From contig JADHVZ010000016.1 of NCBI GenBank assembly GCA_016783745.1, positions 1-42,192 on the forward strand: a DNA stretch of 42,192 bases, written 5' to 3'. Below the pieces are notes generated by a model. That model searched no databases and had not been told where the DNA came from. It saw only the letters and a program-made list of their open reading frames with translations. The translations under genes were made by a program, and so were the position numbers. Within the stretch, counting starts at the first letter, position 1, and each line of letters opens with the position of its first letter. Shown one piece after another: positions 42,124-42,192 of this stretch. The DNA is from Candidatus Omnitrophota bacterium (GTDB lineage: Bacteria; Omnitrophota; Gorgyraeia; JAHIPI01).

Positions 42124-42192
42124 TCAAAACACCAGCGGCTGGTCTCCCGCGCCGCGGGAAGTATACCTTTCGGCAAGGTCACTAGCTATAAG
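42124..42192 (-). CDS. Possible C-terminal end of a gene entering from the right edge
   Basis: On the minus strand an open frame reads LIASDLAERYTSRGAGDQPL to VF and TGA (42124-42126). It has natural-looking composition, but only 22 residues are visible. It cannot be assigned. Confidence 0.28.
   Translation of the reverse strand, partial: LIASDLAERYTSRGAGDQPLVF

Overview
The window looks like chromosomal DNA of a diderm, anaerobic, uncultivated-type bacterium, and my best guess is Candidatus Omnitrophota. This is inference from gene content: LptE and a BamD-like protein imply an LPS outer membrane; a four-subunit pyruvate:ferredoxin oxidoreductase and a GTP-type PEP carboxykinase imply anaerobic metabolism; the TIGR04073 family, AsmA-like and secretin-like envelope proteins fit; and intergenic DNA is crowded with palindromes built from short words. 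There is no rRNA operon, CRISPR array, prophage or intact transposase. One tRNA gene, tRNA-Ser(GCT), is present.

Layout. 1-2.6 kb: edge of a possible surface-protein gene, a GTGTCTGTCCC palindrome, a sensor histidine kinase, tadA, a broken LAGLIDADG homing endonuclease and tRNA-Ser. 2.7-5.0 kb: dnaX-recR. 5.1-8.8 kb: a membrane protein followed by porCDAB. 8.8-10.5 kb (minus): a sodium:neurotransmitter-symporter family transporter with a 34-residue MetS-type small subunit. 10.6-14.9 kb: envelope and secreted proteins, including an internally duplicated TIGR04073 protein and a translationally coupled trio (small membrane protein, N-domain-less secretin-like protein, beta-repeat protein). 14.85-15.6 kb: an 800-base gene-free repeat mosaic. 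15.6-18.9 kb: a small secreted protein, an MshEN-PilZ protein and convergent pckG. 19.0-21.7 kb: glycosyltransferase remnant, bamD-like, lptE, holA. 21.8-25.1 kb: rpsT (minus), murJ, uvrC. 25.15-25.6 kb: second repeat mosaic. 25.6-31.3 kb: prfB, secA, lnt. 31.4-37.4 kb: a glycogen locus of glgC, galT-type transferase, glgA and a GH57 glucanotransferase. 37.4-39.2 kb: HI0933-type flavoprotein and maf. 39.2-39.57 kb: third repeat mosaic. 39.57-41.9 kb: a degenerate YchF-like protein, an SDR and two small proteins. 41.96-42.09 kb: 45-base tandem repeats, then the edge of a possible minus-strand gene.

How the genes work together. The POR complex makes or uses acetyl-CoA with ferredoxin, and PEPCK links oxaloacetate to PEP, giving a gluconeogenic route that can feed the glycogen locus. 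BamD-like, LptE, Lnt, SecA and MurJ serve envelope biogenesis. dnaX, recR, holA and uvrC serve replication and repair.

The most unusual content is (i) several families of palindromic intergenic repeats, two of whose mosaics carry the same three modules in the same order, one ending exactly at the start codon of a degenerate YchF paralogue; (ii) the secretin-like plus beta-repeat trio at 13.1-14.85 kb; (iii) the frameshifted, truncated homing endonuclease ending 9 bases before tRNA-Ser. Function calls rest on motifs read by eye; no database search was run.
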